Shown here: positions 1 through 6,026 of the stretch, in pieces
Numbering within the stretch: the stretch's first letter is position 1
Layout of the letters: every line of letters begins with the position of its first letter
NCBI GenBank assembly: GCA_905212515.1
Contig: CAJMEU010000147.1
Coordinates: 1-6,974, forward strand
Source: an uncultured Oscillospiraceae bacterium
Lineage (GTDB): Bacteria > Bacillota > Clostridia > Oscillospirales > Ruminococcaceae
Length of the DNA: 6,974 nucleotides
Reading direction: 5' to 3'
Notes under the pieces: generated by a model
The model's input: only the letters and a program-made list of their open reading frames with translations
What the model was told of the DNA's origin: nothing
The model's database searches: none
Made by a program: the position numbers and the translations under genes

Positions 1-665
1 CCACCACCAAGTACATGGACGGCCACGCCGTACAGGTGGGCGGCGTGATCGTGGACAGCGGCAAATTTGACTGGACAAACGGCAAATTCCCCGAACTGTG
101 CGAGCCCGACGAGAGCTACCACGGCGTGACCTATGTGAAGCAGTTCGGCAAAGCGGCCTACATCACCAAGGCCCGCGTGCAGCTGATGCGGGATTTCGGG
201 ATGTACCCGGCGGCCCAGGCGGCCTTCCTGCTGAACCTGGGGCTGGAGACCCTGGCCGTGCGCATGGAGCGCCACTGCAAAAACGCCGAAAAAGCCGCCG
301 CGTTCCTGGCAAAAAGCGACAAGGTGGAGTTCGTGAACTATCCCACCCTGTCCGGGGACCGCTACCATGCCCTGGCGCAGAAATACCTGCCAGACGGCTG
401 CAGCGGTGTCATCTCCTTCTCGGTAAAGGGCGGGCGCGAGGCGGCGGTGCGCTTTATGGACAGCCTGGAGCTGGCCAACAACGTGGTGCACGTGGCCGAC
501 GCCTGTACCTGCGTGCTGCACCCGGCCAGCGCCACCCACCGCCAGCTCAGCGACGAGCAGCTGGTGGCAGCGGGCATCACGCCGGGGCTGATCCGCCTGT
601 CGGTGGGGCTGGAGCATATCGACGACATCATCGCCGACCTGGAAAAGGGCCTGGTGGCCATTTAA
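1..665 (+). CDS. metY: O-acetylhomoserine sulfhydrylase (aminocarboxypropyltransferase), C-terminal half, 5' end cut off by the window
   Basis: This PLP enzyme of the Cys/Met metabolism family makes homocysteine from O-acetylhomoserine and sulfide in the cytoplasm. The visible part is 220 codons read from base 3, of roughly 425 expected for the family. It opens inside the PLP-lysine motif: T-T-K-Y-M-D-G-H, with the Schiff-base lysine at bases 9-11. Further family signatures are the FGMYPAAQAAFLLNLGLETL helix, the N-Y-P-x-L block, the HPASATHRQL loop near bases 520-545, and the closing GLIRLSVGLEHIDDIIADLEKGL. The basic residue usual in the D-A-K/R-S/T segment before HPAS is cysteine here (D-A-C-T). 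The upstream part and promoter lie outside the window. Family membership is firm; MetY rather than a cystathionine synthase/lyase is likely from the HPAS-THRQL and GLEHIDDIIADL wording. Confidence 0.93.
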   Translation, partial: TTKYMDGHAVQVGGVIVDSGKFDWTNGKFPELCEPDESYHGVTYVKQFGKAAYITKARVQLMRDFGMYPAAQAAFLLNLGLETLAVRMERHCKNAEKAAAFLAKSDKVEFVNYPTLSGDRYHALAQKYLPDGCSGVISFSVKGGREAAVRFMDSLELANNVVHVADACTCVLHPASATHRQLSDEQLVAAGITPGLIRLSVGLEHIDDIIADLEKGLVAI

Positions 666-681
666 TGGCAAGGAGAAAGCC

Positions 682-710
682 TTGACGGCCGGACGGCCGT
701 CTGTTATACT
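682..710 (+). promoter_or_regulatory. Sigma-A-type promoter for the MFS transporter operon
   Basis: TTGACG at 682-687 and TATACT at 705-710 are separated by exactly 17 bases, each one base from consensus. Transcription would begin near 717, about 80 bases before the transporter start codon. It lies 16 bases after the stop codon of the sulfhydrylase gene, so the transporter need not depend on that gene's transcript. The assignment is by sequence match only. Confidence 0.75.
684..701 (+). promoter_or_regulatory. Perfect 8-bp palindrome in the MFS promoter spacer (candidate operator, or weak terminator of metY)
   Basis: GACGGCCG (684-691) and CGGCCGTC (694-701) are exact inverted repeats around a 2-base centre. 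They overlap the last bases of the -35 box and fill most of the spacer. A dimeric repressor or a MerR-like activator bound here would control the promoter directly, as is common for efflux pumps, but no such regulator gene is next to it. Read as RNA from the sulfhydrylase gene, it could also form a 7-bp GC hairpin with a 4-base loop, but the following TGTTAT is a poor U-tract. Confidence 0.45.
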
Positions 711-736
711 GAAAACGTAAATCTGAATGAGGCGCT

Positions 737-799
737 ATGACTGCCCATCGAATGCATCGTTCGGTGGGCAGTTTTTTGTGCCGCGCGGGGGAAGTATGA
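737..799 (+). other. Possible 20-codon leader ORF through the attenuator, ATGA-coupled to the MFS gene
   Basis: An ATG at 737 opens 20 codons ending in TGA at 797-799, which overlaps the transporter ATG (796-798) as ATGA. The reading frame passes straight through the terminator hairpin, so a translating ribosome would melt it, and translational coupling could then start the transporter. A weak GAGG lies 4 bases upstream (729-732). The peptide (M-T-A-H-R-M-H-R-S-V and so on) resembles nothing I know. An open frame this short can arise by chance, so this is a hypothesis tied to the hairpin. Confidence 0.3.
740..777 (+). terminator. Intrinsic terminator hairpin inside the MFS leader (possible attenuator)
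   Basis: The arms ACTGCCCATCGAA (740-752) and TTCGGTGGGCAGT (760-772) pair over 13 positions with one G-U wobble around a 7-base loop. The descending arm runs into six T's (772-777). It stands between the promoter (start near 717) and the transporter start at 796, so most transcripts from that promoter should stop after about 60 bases unless termination is relieved. It would also stop readthrough from the sulfhydrylase gene. Confidence 0.8.
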
Positions 800-2043
800 A
801 CTTATTCAAACAATACGCCGGCCTGCGGCGGGAGCTGTACATCGTGTTCTGGGGGCGGGTGGTCACCAACATGGGCGCGCTGATCTGGCCCATGATGACG
901 CTGATCCTGAAGAACAAGCTGGGCATGTCGGCCAGCGAGATCGCGGCCTGGCTGCTGGTGCTGGGCCTTCTGCAGCTGCCGGCCACGCTGATGGGCGGCA
1001 GGCTGGCCGACCGCTTCAACAAGCGCAACATCATCATCGTGTGCGACCTGGTGACGGTGGTGAGCTATTTTGTGTGCGCCTTCGTGCCTGTCACCAAGGG
1101 CATGATCTGGCTGCTGGCCATCGCGGCCATCTTCGCCCAGATGGAGTGGCCCAGCTATGACGCCCTGGTGGCGGATCTGTCCACCAGCGCCGAGCGGGAG
1201 CGGGCCTACAGCCTGAACTATCTGGGGGCCAACCTGGGCCTGGTGCTGGCGCCCATCCTGGGGGGCTTTTTGTTCGAAAACCATCTGAACCTGGCCTTCC
1301 TCATCAGCAGTTTGGCCACCTTTTCGTCCACCATCCTGATCTTCCTGTTCATCAAGGACGTGCGGCCCGGGCGGGAGACGGGCGGCGGCGCCCAGTACGA
1401 GGAGGGAAGCAACAAAAGCCTGTGGGGTATTTTGGGCGAGAAAAAACTGTTGATTGCGTTCCTTTTGTGCGGCGGCGTGGCCCAGCTGGTGTACAGCCAG
1501 TTCAACTTTTTGCTGCCGCTGAACCTGGAGCAGCTTTACGGCGCGGCAGGGGCCAAATGGTTCGGTATGCTCACCAGTGTGAACGCGGCGGTGGTGATCG
1601 TGGGCACGCCGCTGATCACCCGCTGGTTCAGCGCCCTGCGGGACGTGGGCAAGATCATTGTGGGCGAGGCGCTGATCGCCGCGGGCTTTGCCATGTACAT
1701 TTTTATTCAGGGCGTTTTGCCGCTGTACTTCCTCTCCATGGTCATCTTCACCGTGGGCGAGGTGTTCACCACCCTGGGCAAACAGCCCTATGCCACCCGG
1801 CGCATCCCCGCCTCCCACCGGGGGCGGTTCGCCAGCCTGAACACCGTGCTGGGCGGCGGGCTGCAATTGGGCGGCCAGCAATGCGTGGGCCATCTGGCCG
1901 ACGCCTGGCCCATGCGCTCGGTTTGGTGCCTGATCGCCGGGCTGGGCTTTGCCAACGTGCTGGCCTATCTGGCGGTGCGCAGGCGGGATGAAAAAGCCTT
2001 CCCGCTGCTGTATGAAGAACAGCCGGAACAGACGCGATTGTGA
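796..2043 (+). CDS. MFS transporter, drug-efflux (DHA1-like) type
   Basis: The protein is a 415-residue integral membrane secondary transporter, the usual length for a 12-helix MFS exporter. The motif A loop after helix 2 is clear (GGRLADRFNKR, residues 67-77). Helix 5 carries a motif-C-like G-A-N-L-G-L-V-L-A-P-I-L-G-G stretch (residues 144-157), typical of antiporters that export drugs. A charged central loop (about residues 187-217) separates the two halves, and hydrophobic stretches continue to about residue 393. The start at 796 is preferred because GGGGGAAG lies just upstream and the protein then begins M-N-L-F like relatives. An in-frame ATG at 727 would add 23 polar residues encoded by the terminator hairpin. 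The substrate cannot be told from sequence. The gene is probably cotranscribed with the one starting at 2053. Confidence 0.9.
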   Translation: MNLFKQYAGLRRELYIVFWGRVVTNMGALIWPMMTLILKNKLGMSASEIAAWLLVLGLLQLPATLMGGRLADRFNKRNIIIVCDLVTVVSYFVCAFVPVTKGMIWLLAIAAIFAQMEWPSYDALVADLSTSAERERAYSLNYLGANLGLVLAPILGGFLFENHLNLAFLISSLATFSSTILIFLFIKDVRPGRETGGGAQYEEGSNKSLWGILGEKKLLIAFLLCGGVAQLVYSQFNFLLPLNLEQLYGAAGAKWFGMLTSVNAAVVIVGTPLITRWFSALRDVGKIIVGEALIAAGFAMYIFIQGVLPLYFLSMVIFTVGEVFTTLGKQPYATRRIPASHRGRFASLNTVLGGGLQLGGQQCVGHLADAWPMRSVWCLIAGLGFANVLAYLAVRRRDEKAFPLLYEEQPEQTRL

Positions 2044-2052
2044 GGGAGACAA

Positions 2053-2796
2053 ATGAAACTGGATTTTTACCATTGGGCTTATCAGTGCCCGCTCAACCAC
2101 GAGATGGCGGGGCTGCTGAAACGTTATTCCGACCGGCTGGATATCTCTTTGCATGACGTGGGCGAAACGCCGGCGCTGGCGGTGAAAATGGAGATGTACT
2201 ATCCGACGCTGACGGTCGTCGCGGGCCGTTTCCGGTTTTACAGCCCGCTGACCCCGGCCTTTCTGGACGCGCTGTGCCGGGGAGAGGTGCCGTCCGAAAC
2301 GCCTTACCGCCCGCGTCTGGGAACAAAAGAGGCCGTGGGAGAGCTGACGCCCATTACAGAGGAAAACTGCTTTGCGGCAAGCGGGTGCACGGGAAAGAGC
2401 TGCGCCGAAAACAGCGCGCGAAAAAGGGAGTTTCTCCGCAGGCAGGGGCTGACGGTTTACGGCTATATGAATGTGCGGGGCAGCGAGCTGCTGGGCGGCG
2501 CGGAATATCTGCCGTCCCTGCTGGTGCCCTATGACATCCCAAAGCATCCCCGCACGGCGTTTCTCACGTGCGTTTACCGCTCTGACGAAGAGTTCGACTA
2601 CAAGACGGCGCCTTTGCGCGCATTGGAAGCTTATCTGGCAAAGGAGTATGATAAGCTGGTGGCGGTATCGGATGAGGACGGCGTTTTTCCCAACGGGGAC
2701 CGAAGCTTTTTTATCAGGAACGGATACAAGGACCAGGGCGTGCTTGCCCGCGGCCCCTACTGCACCCTCCATCTGATGGAAAAAAATCTGCGGTAA
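2053..2796 (+). CDS. Unfamiliar protein: thioredoxin-like N-terminus, atypical GNAT-like C-terminus
   Basis: This is a 247-residue soluble protein without signal peptide or membrane segment. Residues 1-75 read like a thioredoxin fold: a beta strand, a turn with C12-P-L-N in place of CxxC, and Y-Y-P-T (P51) at the cis-proline position. Residues 100-120 carry a cysteine cluster (C106, C112, C117; G-C-T-G-K-S-C). Residues 150-245 resemble a GNAT core without the usual R/Q-x-x-G-x-G/A loop: GAEYLPS, VPYDIP, AFLTCVY, a helix, LVAVS, then FPNGDRSFFIRNGYKD, which resembles the end of the acetyl-CoA fold. It starts 9 bases after the MFS stop behind GAGGGAGA, so it shares the operon and perhaps the substrate or stress. 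Codon use looks a little less GC-biased than that of its neighbours. The domain reading is by eye; the function is unknown. Confidence 0.6.
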   Translation: MKLDFYHWAYQCPLNHEMAGLLKRYSDRLDISLHDVGETPALAVKMEMYYPTLTVVAGRFRFYSPLTPAFLDALCRGEVPSETPYRPRLGTKEAVGELTPITEENCFAASGCTGKSCAENSARKREFLRRQGLTVYGYMNVRGSELLGGAEYLPSLLVPYDIPKHPRTAFLTCVYRSDEEFDYKTAPLRALEAYLAKEYDKLVAVSDEDGVFPNGDRSFFIRNGYKDQGVLARGPYCTLHLMEKNLR

Positions 2797-2857
2797 AAAA
2801 GCGTCCGCATTTGAATATACAAAGCGTATATATTTAGCAAAAAATACTTTTTGTAAT

Positions 2858-2883
2858 AAAAGGCGTCCGAGGGACGCCTTTTT
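2858..2883 (+). terminator. Intrinsic terminator ending the MFS operon
   Basis: GGCGTCC (2862-2868) and GGACGCC (2872-2878) form a perfect GC stem with a 3-base loop. It is preceded by A's and followed by five T's, so the paired region extends into A-T pairs and the element could work on both strands. It lies 62 bases after the stop at 2796 and 11 bases before the -35 element of the next promoter, insulating the sigma operon. Confidence 0.88.
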
Positions 2884-2893
2884 CGCATTTTTC

Positions 2894-2919
2894 TGTAACA
2901 AAACCGCGCGCAAAGCGAC
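2894..2919 (+). promoter_or_regulatory. ECF-sigma-type promoter, probably autoregulatory
   Basis: TGTAAC at 2894-2899 and CGAC at 2916-2919 (followed by TAA) are 16 bases apart. TGTAAC with a CGAC/CGTC -10 element is the established pattern for Bacillus ECF factors of the SigX/SigM/SigW kind. The AAC core is typical of ECF -35 boxes. It lies immediately before an ECF sigma gene, with a predicted start near 2926, about 19 bases before the ATG. The combination strongly suggests that the sigma factor transcribes its own operon. Confidence 0.7.
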
Positions 2920-2944
2920 TAACAAGTGAAAGGGGGGCGGGGCG

Positions 2945-3451
2945 ATGGAGGAGCTGGAGCAGCTGTACCGGCAATACCGGCAGGAGGTGTACCGCTATCT
3001 GTGCGGGCTGACCCACGACGCCCAGCTGGCGGAAGACTTGCTGAGCGAGACCTTCCTCAAAGCCCTGCGGGGCCTTTCCCGCTACGATGGCCGCGCCAGC
3101 GTGCGCACCTGGCTGTGCAGCATCGCCCGCCACGCCTGGATCGACGAAGTGCGCCGCCGCCGGCCGACCCTTTCTTACGACGACCTGTTGGCCGATTATT
3201 TGGTGGATGAAGCTTCAGACCCGGCGCGGTTCGAGGCCGAGGTGGACAACAAGGCGCTGGCGGCACAGGCCCGGCGCCTGCTGGACACGCGCAAGCCCCC
3301 GGCAAAGGAGATCCTGCTGCTGCGGGCCCAGGGGTACAGCTTTGCCGAGATCGCGCAGGGGTGCGGAATCAGTGAGGCCAGCGCCCGCACGCTGGCCTTC
3401 CGCACCCGGCGTTGGCTGAAAGAAGAACTGGAAAAAGGAGGAAGCGTATGA
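2945..3451 (+). CDS. ECF-type RNA polymerase sigma factor
   Basis: The protein is 168 residues, the normal ECF length with only domains 2 and 4. Region 2.2 is A-E-D-L-L-S-E-T-F-L-K-A-L (residues 29-41), which binds the beta-prime subunit. Region 2.4, the -10 reader, is around SVRTWLCSIARHAWIDEVRR (52-71). A short acidic linker follows (about 78-102), then region 4 with the helix-turn-helix at YSFAEIAQGCGISEASARTL (131-150), the -35 reader. The start at 2945 has AAAGGGGGG 7 bases upstream. The stop overlaps the next start as ATGA (3448-3451), so sigma and anti-sigma are translationally coupled, which is usual for such pairs. Its likely targets include its own promoter at 2894. The family is certain; the ECF subgroup cannot be fixed from sequence alone. 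Confidence 0.95.
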   Translation: MEELEQLYRQYRQEVYRYLCGLTHDAQLAEDLLSETFLKALRGLSRYDGRASVRTWLCSIARHAWIDEVRRRRPTLSYDDLLADYLVDEASDPARFEAEVDNKALAAQARRLLDTRKPPAKEILLLRAQGYSFAEIAQGCGISEASARTLAFRTRRWLKEELEKGGSV

Positions 3452-4068
3452 ACAAAGGGATGGTCAGCGACATTTCCTGCGACGTCTGCCGTGACCTGAT
3501 GCCGCTGGTGTTGGATGACGTGGCCAGCGAGGACAGCGCGGCCCTGGTACGCCAGCACACGGCCCACTGTGAAGAATGCCGCGAGATTTTTACGGGGGAG
3601 CAGGCGCGCGAGGCATCCGGGGCCGCACCCGACGATGTAAAGGTGCTGAAAAAGCTGCGTGCGCGGGTGCTGCTGCGCAGTGCGCTGCTGGTGCTGGCGG
3701 GAATGCTGGCGGCGGCGTGGTTGTCCTACAGCCTGTACCGCATGTGGGTGATGCCGCTGCTGGGCGCGGCGGCGTATCTGCTGCTGCGCAAAAAATGGTG
3801 GATCGTGCCCGTGGGGGTGGGCGCGCTGAAATTTGCGGGCCAGGTGATGATGATCCTCCCCTGGGTAGGGCAGGAAGAGGCCCAATGGGATTATATCCTG
3901 ATAAACATCCTGCATTATCCGCTGACATACGCCTGGGAGTGGGTATTCCCCATCCTGCTGGGCGTAGCGGTGGCCGCGCTGCTGCGCTTCGCGCTGGGCG
4001 GCCTGGACTGGAAGCGCCTGCTGGGACGGGGCAAAAAAGGGAAGGAGGGCGGACCGGATGCGCGTTAA
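3448..4068 (+). CDS. Membrane zinc-finger (ZAS-type) anti-sigma factor
   Basis: The protein has 206 residues. The N-terminal cytoplasmic domain carries the zinc-binding anti-sigma signature H-x3-C-x2-C (H37, C41, C44), preceded by C11-D-V-C14. In known families this domain wraps the partner sigma factor and keeps it from RNA polymerase. Hydrophobic segments follow at about 76-98, 100-113, 117-140 and 164-184, and the C-terminus is lysine/arginine-rich (K189 onward), so the protein probably crosses the membrane three or four times and senses the envelope or a small molecule. The start at 3448 is chosen for AGGAGG 6 bases upstream and the ATGA overlap with the sigma gene; an upstream in-frame ATG at 3412 lies inside the sigma gene. 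The several-pass C-terminal part is unlike the single-pass RsiW type, and its signal is unknown. Confidence 0.88.
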   Translation: MNKGMVSDISCDVCRDLMPLVLDDVASEDSAALVRQHTAHCEECREIFTGEQAREASGAAPDDVKVLKKLRARVLLRSALLVLAGMLAAAWLSYSLYRMWVMPLLGAAAYLLLRKKWWIVPVGVGALKFAGQVMMILPWVGQEEAQWDYILINILHYPLTYAWEWVFPILLGVAVAALLRFALGGLDWKRLLGRGKKGKEGGPDAR

Positions 4069-4966
4069 AACCATTCATCTCCACATCAAGCGCAACAAAT
4101 GGACGCGGCTGCTGGCCTTCGTGCTGGCGCTGGCCATCATCGGCGGGCTGCTGTGGTACGTGGACAGGAGGCAGGGCAACCCGCTGGGGGCCTGGTACGC
4201 CGAAAAGAAAATAGAGGCCCACTACCGGGCCTATCACCCGGACGAAACCTATGTGGTAGGCCCGGCGACGTATCAGTATGTCCTCAACGCCGGCCTGGAA
4301 GAGAAGATGTGCTACGTGTGCGACGTCTACAAAAAGGGCAGCAGCGACACGGGCTTTCAGGCGTATTTCAAGGACGGCGCCGTACTGTGCACGCGGGCGT
4401 GGAGCGTGGACAGCGGCCGCAATACATACAACCGCCTGTACTGGCGCATGAACGACCAGCTGCAGGACACCGGCCTGGAAAAGGCGCTGGAACAGCAGGG
4501 CGCAGATAGCTCCATGGCTGATTTTTACCCCGGAGAGCGGATGCTGTTCAATCCTGAGACGCCTGCCTTTGCCGTGGATATGGAATATGACTTCCGCCGT
4601 CTGCCGGTGCCGACGGTGCTGTCCGTCACCTACACGGCCGATGACGCACAGCAGGTCAGCGACGGGACACTGGCTGAGAAACTGCTGGAGATCAAGGCGG
4701 CGGCGGTGGAGCACGGGATGCCTTTTGACTACTACACCGTGACGCTGAGCTTTTACGGGAAGGGGTTTTCCTCTTATACCAACCGGCAGGCGCTGGACGT
4801 GCCCGCGGGGGAGATCACGCGGGATGGCGTAAGGGATTACGTGGAAGCTTTATCTGAGGAGAAAAAGACGCAGTTTTCCCAGGCGTGGTACGAGTCCAGC
4901 GCCCAGGGCCAGAAGTCGGGCCCCTATACGATGGGCGTGAGTAAGTTCCTTCCCTGTGAACATTGA
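4058..4966 (+). CDS. Single-pass membrane protein of unknown function, third gene of the ECF operon
   Basis: The protein has 302 residues. The first 17 are basic (R-V-K-T, then I-K-R-N-K-W-T-R), followed by one hydrophobic helix at about 18-35 and then a long, charged, tyrosine-rich part. This predicts an N-in anchor with about 265 residues outside the membrane. The outer part has no repeats or catalytic motif I can name; it carries C85-Y-V-C88, C111 and C300, so a disulfide is possible. The segment NPLGAWYAEKKIEAHYRAYH followed by a Y-x-V-x-G strand faintly resembles YfjL-like proteins of Firmicutes, a low-confidence recollection. It overlaps the anti-sigma gene by 11 bases, with AAGGAGG 9 bases before the ATG. 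Its place suggests a sensor partner or effector of the ECF response. Confidence 0.75.
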   Translation: MRVKTIHLHIKRNKWTRLLAFVLALAIIGGLLWYVDRRQGNPLGAWYAEKKIEAHYRAYHPDETYVVGPATYQYVLNAGLEEKMCYVCDVYKKGSSDTGFQAYFKDGAVLCTRAWSVDSGRNTYNRLYWRMNDQLQDTGLEKALEQQGADSSMADFYPGERMLFNPETPAFAVDMEYDFRRLPVPTVLSVTYTADDAQQVSDGTLAEKLLEIKAAAVEHGMPFDYYTVTLSFYGKGFSSYTNRQALDVPAGEITRDGVRDYVEALSEEKKTQFSQAWYESSAQGQKSGPYTMGVSKFLPCEH

Positions 4967-4967
4967 A

Positions 4968-5007
4968 AAACCGGCAGCCGGGCCTTTTAAAGCCCGGCTG
5001 CCGGTTT
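4968..5007. terminator. Bidirectional intrinsic terminator between convergent operons
   Basis: Perfect 16-base arms AAACCGGCAGCCGGGC (4968-4983) and GCCCGGCTGCCGGTTT (4992-5007) enclose an 8-base loop. It starts one base after the stop of the plus-strand gene and about 60 bases past the stop of the minus-strand LysR gene. The minus-strand reading ends in five U's (4966-4970 region), the plus-strand one only in UUUAU, so it should work both ways and better for the LysR transcript. Nothing else is visible in 5008-5065. Confidence 0.87.
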
Positions 5008-5065
5008 ATGTGCTTGGCCGGATGCGTTGCTTTTGCAAGAAGGAAAACAGCGGCTCGGCGCCCGC

Positions 5066-5983
5066 CTACTTGCCCGCCGTCACCAGCGCGCTGATCTGCT
5101 CGTGCACCGCGTCCAAAAAACCGGAGGCCAAGGGAGGCAGGGCGCCTTTCCACACGGCGGCGTCGCGCAGCAGCCGCCCTTCGGGGCAGGGGCGCTGGCA
5201 CATCTCCTCCCGCTGCAGCACGCCGGCTGGCATGGGGCTGACCCACATATAGCTGCCGCGGGCGCCGCGCAGCACGTTGAACTCGCCCGCGCGGTCGAAC
5301 ACGGCGATGCGCCCGGCGCTGTGGGGCTCGGGCGGGCGCTCGGCCTCGGCCTGGGGCAGCACGAAGGCAGAATCGCCGTGGGTCACCTCCGGATACTCGT
5401 CCAGGCGGTGCAGGGGGACGGTGTCCAGATGGGCCAGGGGATGGCTGCGGTGCATCAGCACCTGCATCTGGAATTCCCACAGCGGCGCGTGGTGCAGGCC
5501 GTTGGCCTGCATGACACTTTCAAAAAAGCCCGCGTGCCGCGCCTCAAAGCGCACGATGCCCAAATGGGCCTCGCCCGAGAGCACGGCGTCGATGGCGGCG
5601 TTGGCCGTGGTCTCGCGGTATTGCAGGTCCAGGGCGCGGTTGCCCAGGGTGCCCAGCCACTGGCCGTAGGCGGCCGCCAGGTAGCTGGCCCGGGGCATCC
5701 ACAGGGAGAGGGTGGCCCGGCTGCCGTCCCGGGCGGTGTACAGCCCCCGCAGCTGTTCCATCTGGTCCAGCACGCCCCGGGCGTAAAACAGGAAATCCTC
5801 GCCGCTGCGGGTGGGCTCCACCCCCTGGGCGGTGCGGCGGAACAGCGGGCGGCCGATCTCCAGTTCCACCTCCTTGACGGCTTTGGACAGGTTGGGCTGG
5901 CCCATGTACAGATGCTTGGCCGCACGGCTGATGGACCCCCAGCGGGCCACCTCCACCACATAGCGCAGATGCTGCAATTCCAT
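5066..5983 (-). CDS. LysR-family transcriptional regulator
   Basis: The protein has 305 residues, the usual LysR length. The N-terminal winged helix-turn-helix covers about residues 1-60: MELQHLRYVVEVARWGSISR, then AAKHLYMGQPNLSKAVKEVE, then the wing ending PLFRRTAQGVEPTRSGEDFL. A linker helix (about 62-85) leads to a periplasmic-binding-protein-like effector domain (91-300). The effector is unknown. The start is at 5983, where AAAGAGG (5991-5997 on the plus strand) lies 7 bases upstream and the classic MELxxLRYxxxV opening begins; an upstream ATG at 6055 would add an AT-rich, unlikely extension. It is divergent from the alcohol dehydrogenase gene, the usual arrangement for a LysR regulator and its target, so it probably controls that gene and itself. 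Confidence 0.93.
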   Translation of the reverse strand: MELQHLRYVVEVARWGSISRAAKHLYMGQPNLSKAVKEVELEIGRPLFRRTAQGVEPTRSGEDFLFYARGVLDQMEQLRGLYTARDGSRATLSLWMPRASYLAAAYGQWLGTLGNRALDLQYRETTANAAIDAVLSGEAHLGIVRFEARHAGFFESVMQANGLHHAPLWEFQMQVLMHRSHPLAHLDTVPLHRLDEYPEVTHGDSAFVLPQAEAERPPEPHSAGRIAVFDRAGEFNVLRGARGSYMWVSPMPAGVLQREEMCQRPCPEGRLLRDAAVWKGALPPLASGFLDAVHEQISALVTAGK

Positions 5984-6026
5984 AAAGGCACCTCTTTCCG
6001 GGTAAAGGGTGAAAAAAGTCGAAATT

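Noticed and set aside
665..684. A tiny frame M-A-R-R-K-P overlapping the sulfhydrylase stop (TAATG)
   Set aside because: Six codons ending in the -35 box of the next promoter is most simply chance.
727..795. The upstream in-frame ATG giving the MFS transporter 23 extra residues
   Set aside because: It has no Shine-Dalgarno sequence, the extension is encoded by the terminator hairpin, and relatives begin near M-N-L-F; the start at 796 has an RBS.
802..2925. A 707-codon open frame on the minus strand opposite the MFS and thioredoxin/GNAT-like genes
   Set aside because: It is exactly antisense to two convincing genes, is rich in H, Q, R, G and A as antisense frames of GC-rich DNA are, shows no domain, and spans a terminator.
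3590..4714. A 374-codon minus-strand open frame opposite the anti-sigma and third-gene region
   Set aside because: Its low-complexity P/A/R/H composition and full overlap with coupled, RBS-bearing genes mark it as a shadow of GC-rich codon structure.
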